DNA of 64,000 nt from Micromonospora sp. M71_S20 (GCF_003664255.1 NZ_RCCV01000004.1:682001-746000), one strand, 5' to 3'; numbered from the stretch's first letter, positions 16,532-25,892 are shown. Numbers and translations: made by a program. The notes: a model not told the origin generated them from the sequence alone.

Positions 16532-17395
16532 ATGGACCGTCTCGACCAACCCGGATGCTGCGGCGACGGCCCGGCGGCCGCCGGTGTCGACCGCCGCGTG
16601 GTGCTGCTCGGCGCCGCCCTCGGCGCGGGCGCCCTGGCCGGGCTGGCCGTTCCCGGCCGCGCGTACGCCGCGCCCGCCATCCACAACCCCTTCTCCGGCT
16701 ACCCCGTCACCGGCACCTGGCAGGACCACCTGAACCGGGGTTCGCTCGGCGGCGTCGACTTCGGCATGCCGGTCGGCACCCGCCTGCGGCGCGGGCACCA
16801 TCCAGAACATCCCGTACAACGGTACGGGTGGGCACACGGTCACCATCCAGCACGCGGACGGGTACCGCAGCCAGTACATGCACCTGTCGCAGTTCCTGCT
16901 CGGCAACGGCGCGGCCGTGTCCAGCGGCACCGTCGTCGGTCTCTCCGGCGGCGCGGCCGGCGCGCCGGGCTCGGGCTCGTCGACCGGGCCGCACGTCCAC
17001 TGGCACATGATCAACCCGCCGGCGTACGCATCAACCCGCTGGCCTACATCGGTCAGAACCCCGCACCCGGGCGACTGCCCAAGACCTCCACCGAGCAGGA
17101 CGGCATCCCCGGCACCATCTTCTACCAGCGCATGCAGAACTGGCTGCGGCTCACCGCCGGTTACACCGGCCCCATCGACGGCGCGCCCGGGCCGGGCACC
17201 TACGCCGCCCTCCAGCGGGCCATGCGGGCCTACGGCTACACCGGACCGATCGACGGCCAGCCCGGCCCGAACACCTGGCGCGCCGTGCAGCGCCTCGCCT
17301 CCGGCCACGGCTACACCGGCCCGATCGACGGGGTCATGGGGCCCAACTCGTGGCGCGGCTTCGCCCGCTTCCTCAACCAGGACAGGTGGGACTGA
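16532..17395 (+). pseudogene. M23-type peptidase with peptidoglycan-binding repeats, twice frameshifted
   Basis: The gene starts at ATG 16532 after AGGAG and encodes a twin-arginine-like signal (RRVVLLGAALGAGALAG), then a LytM/M23 domain. The frame is lost near 16785-16795, after FGMPVGTRL. The expected continuation, AGTIQNIPYNGTGGHTVTIQ to GPHVHWHMINP, is read one frame away until about 17027. There the original frame resumes with INPLAYIGQNP. The C-terminus has three copies of a YTGPIDGxxGPxTW peptidoglycan-binding repeat (about 205-285). The changes are equivalent to small deletions or insertions that cancel. As sequenced, the zinc-binding HxH (HVHWH) is out of frame, so the protein would be inactive. 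The first M23 histidine is also not obvious (RGSLGGVDFG). A sequencing error is a real alternative. Confidence 0.75.
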
Positions 17396-17447
17396 CCGCG
17401 ACAGCCCCGCCGCACCCACCGCACGGGCGGCGGCGCGGCGCGGACGC

Positions 17448-17490
17448 GACGAGGGCCGTCCTCCCGGTGCTGCGGGGGACGGCCCTCGTC
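17448..17490. terminator. Bidirectional terminator between M23 gene and catalase
   Basis: GACGAGGGCCGTCC and GGACGGCCCTCGTC form a perfect 14-bp stem with a 15-base loop between two converging genes. Confidence 0.85.
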
Positions 17491-17504
17491 GGCGGACGAG
17501 CGCG

Positions 17505-19766
17505 TCAGGCGACCGAGGCGGGGAACCTCTCCCACACCCGGTGGGCGGCCAGCAGCTGCTGCACGGCGGTGAGGACCTCGGCGCCGGAGCCGCCCGTGAC
17601 GACGCCGGGCGTGCCGGCGACCCCCGCCTGCCGCAGCACGTCGACGCCGGCGCCCCACGCGCCGATCGCCTTGGCGTGCCGCCAGCACTCCTCGACCAGA
17701 AGCAGCACCCGCGGATCCACGGCGGCGGCGTCCGCCGCGCCGGCCTTGGCGTCGCGCGCCGGCGACGCGTCCGGCGCGGGCGCCGGCGCCCCGGCCAGCA
17801 GGAGCACGTCGAACTCGACCGAGCGGCCGGTGGCGAAGGTCCGCTGCACGGGCAGGCCGCCCACCAGGCCGCCGTGCGGGGCGACGAGGAGCGGCACCAT
17901 GCCGGCCGCGAGGACCGCCCCGCGTACCTCGTCGACGCCGTCGAGCCTGGCGGCGGGGTCGACGACGATGCCCACGGTGCGGCCGTCGGCCGGCCACTGC
18001 CTGCCCACCTGCGACAGCGCGGGGCTGGGCGCGGGGTCGACGAGCGGCACGGTCGGCTCCGGCGCGGGCAGACCCAGCCCGGTGGCGACCTCCGCGCACA
18101 GCGCCGGGTCGATGTTGGCGAGGCACCGGAGCTGGCGCTCCCGGATCGCCTGGTGGTAGCACTTGCCCAGCTCGAAGGTGTAGGCGCGGACGATGTGCTC
18201 CTTCTCGACCGGCGACATGCTCAGCCAGAACAGGCGGACCTGGCTGTAGTGGTCGTCGAACGAGACCGGGTTGGCGCGTACCTTGGGCGCCTCCGTCACC
18301 GTCACCGGCACGTCGACGAACGCGCCGTCCTCGTCGCCGGCCGGGAAGGGGTTGCCGCCGTCGAGCGAGTTCGGCCGGTACGGTGCGACCCCGGCGTGGA
18401 CGGCCTGCTGGTGGAAGCCGTCGCGCAGCATGTCGTTGACCGGGGCGTGTGGGCGGTTGATCGGGATCTGCGAGAAGTTCGGCCCGCCCAGCCGGGTGAG
18501 CTGCGTGTCGACGTACGAGAAGAGCCTGCCCTGCAACAGCGGGTCGTTCGTGACGTCGATGCCCGGCGGCAGGTGGCCGACGTGGAAGGCGACCTGTTCG
18601 GTCTCGGCGAAGAAGTTCGTCGGCGTCCGGTTGAGCGTCAGCTTCCCGACCGGCTGCACCGGCGCCAGCTCCTCCGGCACGATCTTGGTCGGGTCGAGCA
18701 GGTCGATCCCGGCGAAGGTCTCCTCGGGAGTGTCGGGAAAGACCTGGAGGCCCAGCTCCCACTCGGGGAAGGCGCCGGCCTCGATGGCGTCGTAGAGGTC
18801 CCGGCGGTGGAAGTCCGGGTCCACGCCGCCGAGCAACTGCGCCTCCTCCCAGGTCAGGGAGTGCACGCCCAGCTTGGGCTTCCAGTGGAACTTGGCCAGC
18901 GCCGTCTCGCCGGCGGCGTTGACGAGCCGGAACGTGTGGACGCCGAAGCCCTCCATCATCCGGTACGAGCGCGGGATGCCCCGGTCGGACATGTTCCACA
19001 TGGTGTGGTGCTGCGCCTCGGTGTGCAGGGAGACGAAGTCCCAGAAGGTGTCGTGCGCGCTCTGCGCCTGCGGGATCTCCCGGTCGGGGTGCGGCTTGCC
19101 GGCGTGGATGATGTCGGGGAACTTGATGGCGTCCTGGATGAAGAAGACCGGCATGTTGTTGGCGACCAGGTCGAAGGTGCCCTCGTCGGTGTAGAACTTC
19201 GTCGCGAAGCCGCGGGTGTCGCGGACCGTGTCGGCCGAGCCGCGCGAACCGAGGACGGTGGAGAACCGCACGAAGACGTTGGTCGACCTGCCCTTCGCCA
19301 GGAAGCCGGCCTTCGTCACACCCTCGGCCGTGCCGTAGGCCTCGAAGACGCCGTGCGCGCCGGCCCCACGCGCGTGCACGACGCGCTCGGGAATGCGCTC
19401 GTGGTCGAAGTGGGTGATCTTCTCGCGCAGGTGGTGGTCCTGGAGCAGGACCGGACCGCGCGGCCCGGCCTTCAGCGAGTGGTCCGTGTCGCGCAGCCGC
19501 GCCCCCTGCGACGTCGTGAGGAAGGCGCCCTGCTGACCGTTCGCCGTCGTCGGCGCGCCGGTCGCCGCGCCGGTCGGCGTACGGGTCTCCGGGGCGCCCT
19601 GTTCCTTCTTGGGCGGCAGCGGATCGTGTGGCGTCGTCGGCTCCTCGACGCTTGGCGGGGCGCTGCCCGGCGCGCCGGGCACGTCCGGGGTCAGCGCGTC
19701 GGCCACCTTCCCGGCTGCGGCCTCCACCACGTCCTTGACCGCCTTGGCGGGCTTGCTGGCATCCAT
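17505..19766 (-). CDS. katE: Large-subunit (clade 2) catalase
   Basis: This 753-residue monofunctional heme catalase breaks hydrogen peroxide into water and oxygen. The catalytic His is in RVVHARG (about 127), the Asn in VANNMPVFF (about 200), and the proximal heme Tyr in RLFSYVDTQ (about 417). The N-terminal extension (about 80 residues) and a C-terminal flavodoxin-like domain (about 570-750) are typical of the large HPII/KatE class. The ATG at 19766 was chosen because GGAGGA precedes it; the frame stays open further upstream without homology. It starts divergently from a beta-lactamase-like gene and has a stress-sigma-type promoter. Confidence 0.95.
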   Translation of the reverse strand: MDASKPAKAVKDVVEAAAGKVADALTPDVPGAPGSAPPSVEEPTTPHDPLPPKKEQGAPETRTPTGAATGAPTTANGQQGAFLTTSQGARLRDTDHSLKAGPRGPVLLQDHHLREKITHFDHERIPERVVHARGAGAHGVFEAYGTAEGVTKAGFLAKGRSTNVFVRFSTVLGSRGSADTVRDTRGFATKFYTDEGTFDLVANNMPVFFIQDAIKFPDIIHAGKPHPDREIPQAQSAHDTFWDFVSLHTEAQHHTMWNMSDRGIPRSYRMMEGFGVHTFRLVNAAGETALAKFHWKPKLGVHSLTWEEAQLLGGVDPDFHRRDLYDAIEAGAFPEWELGLQVFPDTPEETFAGIDLLDPTKIVPEELAPVQPVGKLTLNRTPTNFFAETEQVAFHVGHLPPGIDVTNDPLLQGRLFSYVDTQLTRLGGPNFSQIPINRPHAPVNDMLRDGFHQQAVHAGVAPYRPNSLDGGNPFPAGDEDGAFVDVPVTVTEAPKVRANPVSFDDHYSQVRLFWLSMSPVEKEHIVRAYTFELGKCYHQAIRERQLRCLANIDPALCAEVATGLGLPAPEPTVPLVDPAPSPALSQVGRQWPADGRTVGIVVDPAARLDGVDEVRGAVLAAGMVPLLVAPHGGLVGGLPVQRTFATGRSVEFDVLLLAGAPAPAPDASPARDAKAGAADAAAVDPRVLLLVEECWRHAKAIGAWGAGVDVLRQAGVAGTPGVVTGGSGAEVLTAVQQLLAAHRVWERFPASVA

Positions 19767-19814
19767 CTGGCGAGTTCCTCCACGAAAACGTTTGTTGAGC
19801 AGGCGTCCTGGCCC

Positions 19815-19839
19815 GTACCCCGAGCCGGGCGGCGGAAAC
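19815..19839 (-). promoter_or_regulatory. SigB-type stress promoter for the catalase
   Basis: On the minus strand GTTTCC begins at 19839 and GGGTAC ends at 19815, i.e. GTTT, 15 bases, then GGGTAC. This matches the GTTT-N14-16-GGGTAC/T pattern of actinomycete SigB-like stress sigma factors. It lies 49 bases upstream of the catalase ATG. Confidence 0.7.
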
Positions 19840-19881
19840 GGGGACGCGCCGGCGGACCGCGGTCTCGCGTATCGTCCGCCC

Positions 19882-20781
19882 GTGAGCGCCGACCTACTCG
19901 ACGACTTCGTGCGGGCGGACCGCGACCGTGCGCTGGGCACGTACGGCATCCGCGTCCACCGCGAGGGCCGCCCGCCCGTGGAACACCGCTTCCGCTCCGA
20001 CGACCGGGTGAACCTGTACTCCGTCGCGAAGACGTTCACGTCCGTGGCCGTGGGGCTGGCCGAGGCGGAGGGGCGGCTGAGTCTCGACGACCGCCTCCTG
20101 GACCACCTGCCCGAGCTGCGGCCGATCGCCGCCGACGGGCTCGGTGCGGTCACGCTCCGCCAACTGTTGACGATGACCAGCGGCACCAGCCACCGCTGGT
20201 TCGCCGACGAGCGGATCACCGCCGCCGACCTGCTCCACGAGATCGTCTCCGCGCCGCTCACCGCCGCGCCCGGCACCCGCTTCGCCTACACGGGTTCGGG
20301 CCCGTACGCCCTCGGTCGGGTGGTCGCCCGGGTCACCGGGGCCGACCTGCGCTCGTTCCTGCTGCCGCGCCTGTTCGCGCCGCTGGACCTGCACGACCCG
20401 CCCTGGCACACGTGTCCGCTGGGTCATCCCCTCGCGGAGAGCGACCTCTTCCTCCGTACCGAGGAACTCGCGCGTTTCGCCCAGCTGCTGGTGCAGGAGG
20501 GCCGGTGGAACGGCCGGCAGGTGCTGCCCGCGCGGTACGTGCGGCGGATGGCGGGGGAGCGGGTCGACACGAGCGCCGTCACGTACGGCGAGCCGTACAC
20601 CCACGGATACGGGCTGGGCGTGTGGATCGACCCGGCCGACACGTACCGGCTGGACGGCCGCTACGGCCAGTACGTGGTGGTCAGCCCCGCGCGGCGGGCC
20701 GCCGTCACGGTGACCGCGCACGCGGAGCGCGACCAGGAGCTGCTCGCCGCGATCCACGAACTCGTCGTCGCGCGGCTGTGA
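19882..20781 (+). CDS. Serine hydrolase of the class C beta-lactamase family
   Basis: This 299-residue protein has the SxxK nucleophile motif in LYSVAKTFTS (Ser about 46), the helper tyrosine motif as YTGSGPY near residue 138, and segments typical of the family such as LRQLLTMTSG and GLGVWIDP. No signal peptide is visible, so it is probably cytoplasmic and more likely an esterase or D-amino-peptide hydrolase than a true beta-lactamase. The GTG at 19882 gives the usual length. The frame is open upstream only through the catalase promoter region. Confidence 0.82.
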   Translation: MSADLLDDFVRADRDRALGTYGIRVHREGRPPVEHRFRSDDRVNLYSVAKTFTSVAVGLAEAEGRLSLDDRLLDHLPELRPIAADGLGAVTLRQLLTMTSGTSHRWFADERITAADLLHEIVSAPLTAAPGTRFAYTGSGPYALGRVVARVTGADLRSFLLPRLFAPLDLHDPPWHTCPLGHPLAESDLFLRTEELARFAQLLVQEGRWNGRQVLPARYVRRMAGERVDTSAVTYGEPYTHGYGLGVWIDPADTYRLDGRYGQYVVVSPARRAAVTVTAHAERDQELLAAIHELVVARL

Positions 20782-20786
20782 CGCGC

Positions 20787-20820
20787 CGGTGCCGTCCACC
20801 CGCGGGAGTGGACGGCACCG
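20787..20820. terminator. Bidirectional terminator
   Basis: CGGTGCCGTCCAC and GTGGACGGCACCG form a perfect 13-bp stem with an 8-base loop between two converging genes. Confidence 0.88.
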
Positions 20821-20830
20821 GGCGTGGTGG

Positions 20831-22225
20831 TCAGCAGCGTGGCACGCCGGGGATGAAGCCGTCGTGGCCGGTCAGGACGTACGCGTCTGAGACGTACCGG
20901 TTGGTGCCGATGCGGTCCCAGACGTTGCTCGTGCCGTAGGGGCCGGTCACCGTGGTGCCGACGGCCTGGCAGTAGATGCTGACGGTCGCGCCGTCGGCGA
21001 CGGTACCCACGACGGCGTAGCCGGTGCCGGGCCCGGAGCGCACGTTGAGGCTCACCCCCTCGGTGTTCACCGTGCCGGAGCCGACACCGGTCTGCTGGTT
21101 CACCAGCTGCATGTAGTAGGCCCAGTTCCAGTTCGGGCCCGGGTCGGTGTGGGTGGCCCCGGGCACCTCGTTGTGGCCGATGATGTGCGTCCTGGTCTTC
21201 GGGATGCCGTACTTGTTGGCGAGGCTGCGGGTCAGCGTCGCCGACGCCCGGTACATCGCGTCGGTGAACCAGGCCGCGTTGTCGACGTACCCCTCGTGCT
21301 CGATGCCGATGGACTGGGTGTTGTAGGTCCAGTTGCCCGCGTGCCAGGCGATGTCCTTCTCCCGCACCGACTGGGTGACCGCCCCGTCGGAGGAGCGGAA
21401 CGTGTAGTGCGCGCTGGCCTGGGCGGCCGGGTTCTGGAACCAGCTGATCGAGCCGGCGTAGCTGCCCTGCGTCACGTGGATGACGATGTACCTGACGGAG
21501 TGGCTGGTGGGTCGGCTGGCCACCGTGTAGTTGCTGGTGCTCGCCGGCGCCCACGCGGCCGGCCCGTAGTCGGTGCTGAGGATCCCGACCTCGTCCGACG
21601 CGGCGCCCGGCAGGTCCCGCTCCGGGGCCACCTGGCGGCCGGGGACCTTCGCCACCCCGGCGTGACCGGTCTCGAAGCCGGCGCCGAGCAGGTCGTAGAC
21701 GGCGTCCGCGTAGAGGCGGGCGAGCGACGGTTGGGACGCGCCGCCGTAGCGGGCGACCGGGGCGTACCACTCGTCGACGTCGTCGCGCTCGGCCGCGGTC
21801 AGGCCCGCCCGGTCGGCGTAGGAGCGCAGGACGGCGGCCGCTCCGGCGATGTTCGCGGCGGGGTCGGTGCGCAGCGCGGCACGGCTGAGCCCGGTCAGCG
21901 TGGCCGCCTCGTCCAGGGTGTGCAGCCTGGGGTTGCTGACCAGGTGCATCATGCCGTAGCCGCCCGCCGCGCTCGGGGCGCCGCCGTGTCCGTCCAGGCG
22001 GGTCTCGGCGTAGCCGAGGGCGACGAGCAGGTCGCGGGGGACGTCGTACCGACCGGCGGCGGTGTCGAAGGCGGTGGCCAGCCGGGCGGACGCCGGTGGG
22101 GCACCCTCCGGGGCGGCCGACACCGGCGCGGGGGCCAGGGCTGATTCGGCAGTCAGGACCAGGGTCGCGGCCAGCATGGCGCTGAGCAGCCCACGCCTGC
22201 GTCGCGCGGCGGGTCGAGCAGTCAT
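20831..22225 (-). CDS. Secreted N-acetylmuramoyl-L-alanine amidase with SH3 domain
   Basis: This 464-residue protein has a basic signal peptide ending near residue 38. A lytic-transglycosylase-like helical domain (about 45-195, with ALGYAETRLDG and AAGGYGMMHLV) is followed by an Amidase_2 domain (about 240-390) with zinc ligands in YIVIHVTQG and ATHTDPGPNW and the acid residue in GIEHEGY. A C-terminal SH3-like domain (about 400-464) contains VSLNVRSGPGTGY. It would cut the cell-wall peptide stem from muramic acid. The ATG at 22225 follows GGAGGGG at a good distance. Confidence 0.9.
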   Translation of the reverse strand: MTARPAARRRRGLLSAMLAATLVLTAESALAPAPVSAAPEGAPPASARLATAFDTAAGRYDVPRDLLVALGYAETRLDGHGGAPSAAGGYGMMHLVSNPRLHTLDEAATLTGLSRAALRTDPAANIAGAAAVLRSYADRAGLTAAERDDVDEWYAPVARYGGASQPSLARLYADAVYDLLGAGFETGHAGVAKVPGRQVAPERDLPGAASDEVGILSTDYGPAAWAPASTSNYTVASRPTSHSVRYIVIHVTQGSYAGSISWFQNPAAQASAHYTFRSSDGAVTQSVREKDIAWHAGNWTYNTQSIGIEHEGYVDNAAWFTDAMYRASATLTRSLANKYGIPKTRTHIIGHNEVPGATHTDPGPNWNWAYYMQLVNQQTGVGSGTVNTEGVSLNVRSGPGTGYAVVGTVADGATVSIYCQAVGTTVTGPYGTSNVWDRIGTNRYVSDAYVLTGHDGFIPGVPRC

Positions 22226-22485
22226 CTGCACCCCTCCAGATATCCGCCGCCATCGATGAATATCGGCGGGTGGCGGTACCGTACACCGCGACGGGTGTTG
22301 ATGTAAACGGGTGCCAGGCCGATGTAACTGGATGGCGGAAACCTTCATCGGCGGACGCGTCGAGCCGTCCGTGGGCGCCTGCGCACCGAGGAAGCGGGCG
22401 CGGCGGCGCGGTCCCGGCCCCCTCGACCTGCTGAGCTACCGCCGGCCGGTGGTGCCTGCGGCGGTGCGCGCCCTGCTGAGCGGCG
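22226..22485. other. Intergenic region upstream of the amidase
   Basis: These 260 bases include an A+T-richer patch (about 22235-22330) that should hold the amidase promoter. A short CCGCCG/CGGCGG pairing is possible near 22242-22270. I looked for a ydaO-type riboswitch, frequent upstream of cell-wall hydrolases, and could not identify its conserved core. Confidence 0.4.
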
Positions 22486-23925
22486 TCACGAACCGCCGAC
22501 GCGGGGCACGACCGGGCGGACCGCGACCGGGGCGCCCGGTCGCCCGCCCGCGCGCGACCGGTACTCGGGGACGCCCACGCAGGTGAAGAGCAGCGCCGCG
22601 AGGTCGTCCGGCTCGCCCAGCAGCCCTGGGACGTCCGAGTCGAGAAAGGTCATGCCGGAGGCGCCCGCGCCGAGGGCGTACGCCGCGAGGTGCAGCCGGC
22701 CCTCGACGAGCCCGGTGGCGAGCTGGGCGTCGCGGTAGCCGCGGTCGTCGAGGGTCGACAGCGGCGCGGCGGCGACGACGACGTAGGCCGCGTCGCCGGC
22801 GAGCGCCTGGTCCAGGCAGACCCGGAGCAGCTCGTCGCGCAGGTCACCGGTGCGCAGCGGCGCCGACAGGTCGGGCCACCGGTAGAGGCCGGGCGGCACC
22901 CCGTCGACCCCGTGCACGGCGACCCAGTGCGGCACCGGCACGCCGCGCAGGGCCGCCGCCAGGGGCCATTCCAGCAGGGCGCGCGGCAGCGTCCGGGACC
23001 TGTCCATCCGCCGCTGCGAGCCGCGCCGCCGGACGACCTCGTCGAGCGGGTCGGACGGCGGGTGCGCCGGCAGCGGCTCCGCCCGCGGCCAGGGCGCGCC
23101 GAGCACGTCCCGGTCGCCCGCGCGCTGGGCGGCGGTGCACAGCGGCAGCTCGACCGGCGGCAGCTCACCGGGGACCGCCGGCCCGGTGGGCCCGATCGCC
23201 GGCGCACCGTCGCCGAGGGACAGCAGGGCCAGCGGGTACTCGTGCACCCCGTCCGCGCCGACGAGCGCGCGCACGGTGGCGTCCGGGAAGAGCGACCGCA
23301 GCCGCGGCGACAGGCCGGCGCTGTCGGCGGCCGCCGACAACTGGGACAGCAGCGTGCCGGCGTCCCAGTAGAGGTGCCGCCAGCCGCGCTCGGCGTAGCG
23401 CCAGCCCGTGCGCCACGGCACGCCCGTGACCACCAGCGTCGTGACCGCCCCGGTCGCGGCGGGGGCCACCTGGACGAGCGCGTGCCGCCGCGCGTCGTAC
23501 CAGTGCACGCCGTCCGGCACCCCCGCGACGCCCCGGGTGCTCGCGTAGACCTCCAGCGGGAACCGCGCCCCCGCCGAGCCGGAGGCGCGGTAGAGGAAGG
23601 GGCGGCCGTTGCGCTCGGCGGTGCGCACGACGCCGGCGCCGAGGAAGAGCACGCGGCCGAGCTGCGCCGCGTCGAGCGGCTGCGCGGGGGACGCGACGCC
23701 GGCCAGCACGGCGGTCGCGGGGACGCCGGGGTCGGGCAGGTCGCGCGGCAGGGCGAGGACGGCGGGACCCTCCGGGTAGCCCTTCATGGGCGGCGGCAGG
23801 GTCTCGGGGTCGTTCGGGACGAGGTCCTGGCGGACGCGCGGGTCGTCCACGGGCACGTCCCACTCGCGGCTCGGCTCGTAGGACGTCAGCCGGTGCAACA
23901 GCCCGGCGCCGGTGTCGAGGTCCAT
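22486..23925 (-). CDS. SagB/ThcOx-type oxidoreductase with two nitroreductase domains
   Basis: This 479-residue protein has two nitroreductase-fold halves. The first (about 50-245) has FLYRASGSAGARFPLEVY and the Trp-rich WRYAERGWRHLYWDAG. The second (about 280-470) begins with RRRGSQRRMDRSRTLPR and contains GLVEGRLHLAAYALGAGASG. This layout is that of SagB/ThcOx FMN dehydrogenases, some of which oxidise azolines to azoles in RiPP pathways. No YcaO cyclodehydratase or precursor is near, so its role here is unknown. The ATG at 23925 fits the domain start. Confidence 0.8.
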   Translation of the reverse strand: MDLDTGAGLLHRLTSYEPSREWDVPVDDPRVRQDLVPNDPETLPPPMKGYPEGPAVLALPRDLPDPGVPATAVLAGVASPAQPLDAAQLGRVLFLGAGVVRTAERNGRPFLYRASGSAGARFPLEVYASTRGVAGVPDGVHWYDARRHALVQVAPAATGAVTTLVVTGVPWRTGWRYAERGWRHLYWDAGTLLSQLSAAADSAGLSPRLRSLFPDATVRALVGADGVHEYPLALLSLGDGAPAIGPTGPAVPGELPPVELPLCTAAQRAGDRDVLGAPWPRAEPLPAHPPSDPLDEVVRRRGSQRRMDRSRTLPRALLEWPLAAALRGVPVPHWVAVHGVDGVPPGLYRWPDLSAPLRTGDLRDELLRVCLDQALAGDAAYVVVAAAPLSTLDDRGYRDAQLATGLVEGRLHLAAYALGAGASGMTFLDSDVPGLLGEPDDLAALLFTCVGVPEYRSRAGGRPGAPVAVRPVVPRVGGS

Positions 23926-24065
23926 CCGGTCATCCTGCCAGCGCGCGGCGCCGGACGGTGGCCCCGACGGGCGACCCGCACGGCACGGTCCCGCGCCGGT
24001 GCGGGAGGCCGCCGGGCGGCCGGGGAGCCGGCGGAGCCACCGCCGACCGCCCCGGCCGGTCCGGC

Positions 24066-25892
24066 TCAGATCCGGGCGCCGACGTCCGCGCCGTTGGCCG
24101 GGCGCAGGAACGAGGAGGTGGGGATGGCACCGTCCGCCGTACGGGGGCCGGTGATCGTGGCCGGGTCCGTGCTGACGAGCGACCACGTCCCGCCGAGGTT
24201 CCACGAGTTGCCGGAGCCGGTGGAGGCGCCGAGCGACACGTCGGTGGTGTTGCCGACCGCGAGGTTGCGGGTGAGCACCGAGGCGGAGCGCGACACGTTG
24301 AAGCCGTCCTTGCCGTTGTCCCAGGCGGTGTTGCGCTCGAAGACCAGCGAACCCGGGTTGCCGTTGTCGATGAACCCGCCGGCCGAGTTGCCCCAGGCCA
24401 TGCTGTTGCGGGTGACGTGGGCGACCGCCGGGCGCGGATCCGTGCCGCCGCCGTTCTTGAACCCGTTGCCGTCCCCGGTGTAGTCGGGCAGGCCCCAGTA
24501 GTTGTAGCCGTTGTCGTAGGCGACGCTGTTCTCGATGAGCACGGGCGACAGGAACAGCCAGGCGTCGAAGCCGTCGTCGGCGTTGCGCCACAGCCGGGCG
24601 CCCCGGACGACGTTGCCCGTCCCGGAGCCCTCCTTGATGGCCAGACCGTCCGCGCTCTCGCCGTTCTTGCGCGGGTCGCGGTTGCCGTAGCTGTCGAGAT
24701 CGACGACGTGGTTGCCCGACGAGGCGCCCTGCAGGTGCAGGCCGGTCTCGTAGTTGTCCCGGGTCACCAGGCGCTCGTAGCGGCCGTTGTTGGTGTCCAC
24801 CCCGAAGATGCCGTACGGGCCGTTGACGATCTCCAGGTCGACGAATCGCCACCAGTCGCCCTCGACGTGCAAGGCGCCCCGGTCGGCGCGGGGGATCGAG
24901 GAACCCACGGCCCCGGGGGTGTACGGCATGTTCTCGCCGTCGATGATCACGCGCTCGCCCTGGTAGGCGGTGAGGGTGATCGGCTGGGACTCAGTGCCGT
25001 CCTTGAGGATCTTGATGGTGCTGGCCGGCGCGTAGGTGCCTGCGCGCACGGCGATGGTCCCGCCGGGCTGCACGAGGTCGTGGGCGCGCTGGATGGTCCG
25101 CAGCGGCTGGGCCAGGGTGCCCGGGGCGGCGTCGTCGCCGTTCGTGGCGACGACCAGGGTGCCGGCGGCCGGCGGCGGCGTGGTCGGGGGCGGCGTGGTC
25201 GGCGGGGGCGTGGTCGGGGGAGCGGTGGTCGGGGCGGCGGTGGTCGGCGGGGTGGTCGGGCCGGTGCCGCCGGAGCTGACCACCACGTCGTCGAAGCTCG
25301 CGCCGGCGTGAGCGGTGACCAGCGCGATCCGCCCGGCGCCGGTCAGGGTGCCGTTCGCGTCGCCGACCCGCACGCCGTCGACGAATCCGCGCACGGTGCT
25401 GCCGGCGGCCTCGATCCGCAGCGTGTGCCACGCGCCGGTGGCGCCGACGCCGGCCGCCGAGCCGAGCACGGTGATCGCGCTGCCGTTGACGGCCTGGAGT
25501 TCCGCGCGGCCGTCGGCCAGCAGCGACAGCCGGTACATCTTCGTGGAGCTGCTGGCCCGGGCGGCGATGGCGACGAGACCGCCGGGCCCGTACGAGGCCG
25601 GCTTGACCCGGGCCCGTACCTCGTAGTCGGTCCAGCTCGTCTGCCCGGCGAACATCCGGGCCAGCTCGCTACCGGTGTTCGACTGGCGGAGCACCGGCGA
25701 ACCGTCGGTGGTCACCGACCAGGTTCCGCCCGACTTCGACCAGCCGCCGCTGTCGCCGTCGCCGAAGTCGTCGGAGAAGAGGGTGGCGGCGTGGGCCGTC
25801 GAGACCACGGTCGCGGCCAGGGCGAGCGCGGTCGCCGACACGCCGACCGCGGCGGCCGCGCCGCGGGTACGTCTGATGCGCCTGTCACGCAC
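24066..25892 (-). CDS. Secreted pectate-lyase-like parallel beta-helix protein with LamG-type domain
   Basis: This 608-residue protein has a signal peptide (to about residue 35). A LamG/concanavalin-like domain (about 40-208) begins at FSDDFGDGDSGGW. After a Thr/Pro linker (about 210-245) comes a right-handed beta-helix (about 250-608) beginning GTLAQPLRTIQRAHDLVQPG. The helix repeats (DGLAIKEGSGTGNVVRGARL, NADDGFDAW, NGFKNGG) resemble PL9 pectate lyases. It is probably an extracellular polysaccharide lyase with a carbohydrate-binding-like front domain. The active-site lysine was not assigned with confidence. Confidence 0.8.
   Translation of the reverse strand: MRDRRIRRTRGAAAAVGVSATALALAATVVSTAHAATLFSDDFGDGDSGGWSKSGGTWSVTTDGSPVLRQSNTGSELARMFAGQTSWTDYEVRARVKPASYGPGGLVAIAARASSSTKMYRLSLLADGRAELQAVNGSAITVLGSAAGVGATGAWHTLRIEAAGSTVRGFVDGVRVGDANGTLTGAGRIALVTAHAGASFDDVVVSSGGTGPTTPPTTAAPTTAPPTTPPPTTPPPTTPPPAAGTLVVATNGDDAAPGTLAQPLRTIQRAHDLVQPGGTIAVRAGTYAPASTIKILKDGTESQPITLTAYQGERVIIDGENMPYTPGAVGSSIPRADRGALHVEGDWWRFVDLEIVNGPYGIFGVDTNNGRYERLVTRDNYETGLHLQGASSGNHVVDLDSYGNRDPRKNGESADGLAIKEGSGTGNVVRGARLWRNADDGFDAWLFLSPVLIENSVAYDNGYNYWGLPDYTGDGNGFKNGGGTDPRPAVAHVTRNSMAWGNSAGGFIDNGNPGSLVFERNTAWDNGKDGFNVSRSASVLTRNLAVGNTTDVSLGASTGSGNSWNLGGTWSLVSTDPATITGPRTADGAIPTSSFLRPANGADVGARI
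25171..25262. repeat. Tandem repeats coding for a Thr/Pro linker
   Basis: Imperfect copies of GGCGTGGTCGGGGG run through this stretch and encode the TTPPP-rich linker between the two domains of the pectate-lyase-like protein. Confidence 0.85.

Noticed and set aside
19767..20276. Longer start for the catalase
   Set aside because: It would run through the SigB-type promoter and into the divergent hydrolase gene. GGAGGA supports the start at 19766.
22226..22330. ydaO-type (c-di-AMP) riboswitch upstream of the amidase
   Set aside because: It is expected in such a place, but the conserved core could not be recognised.
22311..22586. Possible small plus-strand gene upstream of the amidase
   Set aside because: It is basic, low-complexity, without a good ribosome site, and overlaps the SagB-type gene on the other strand.
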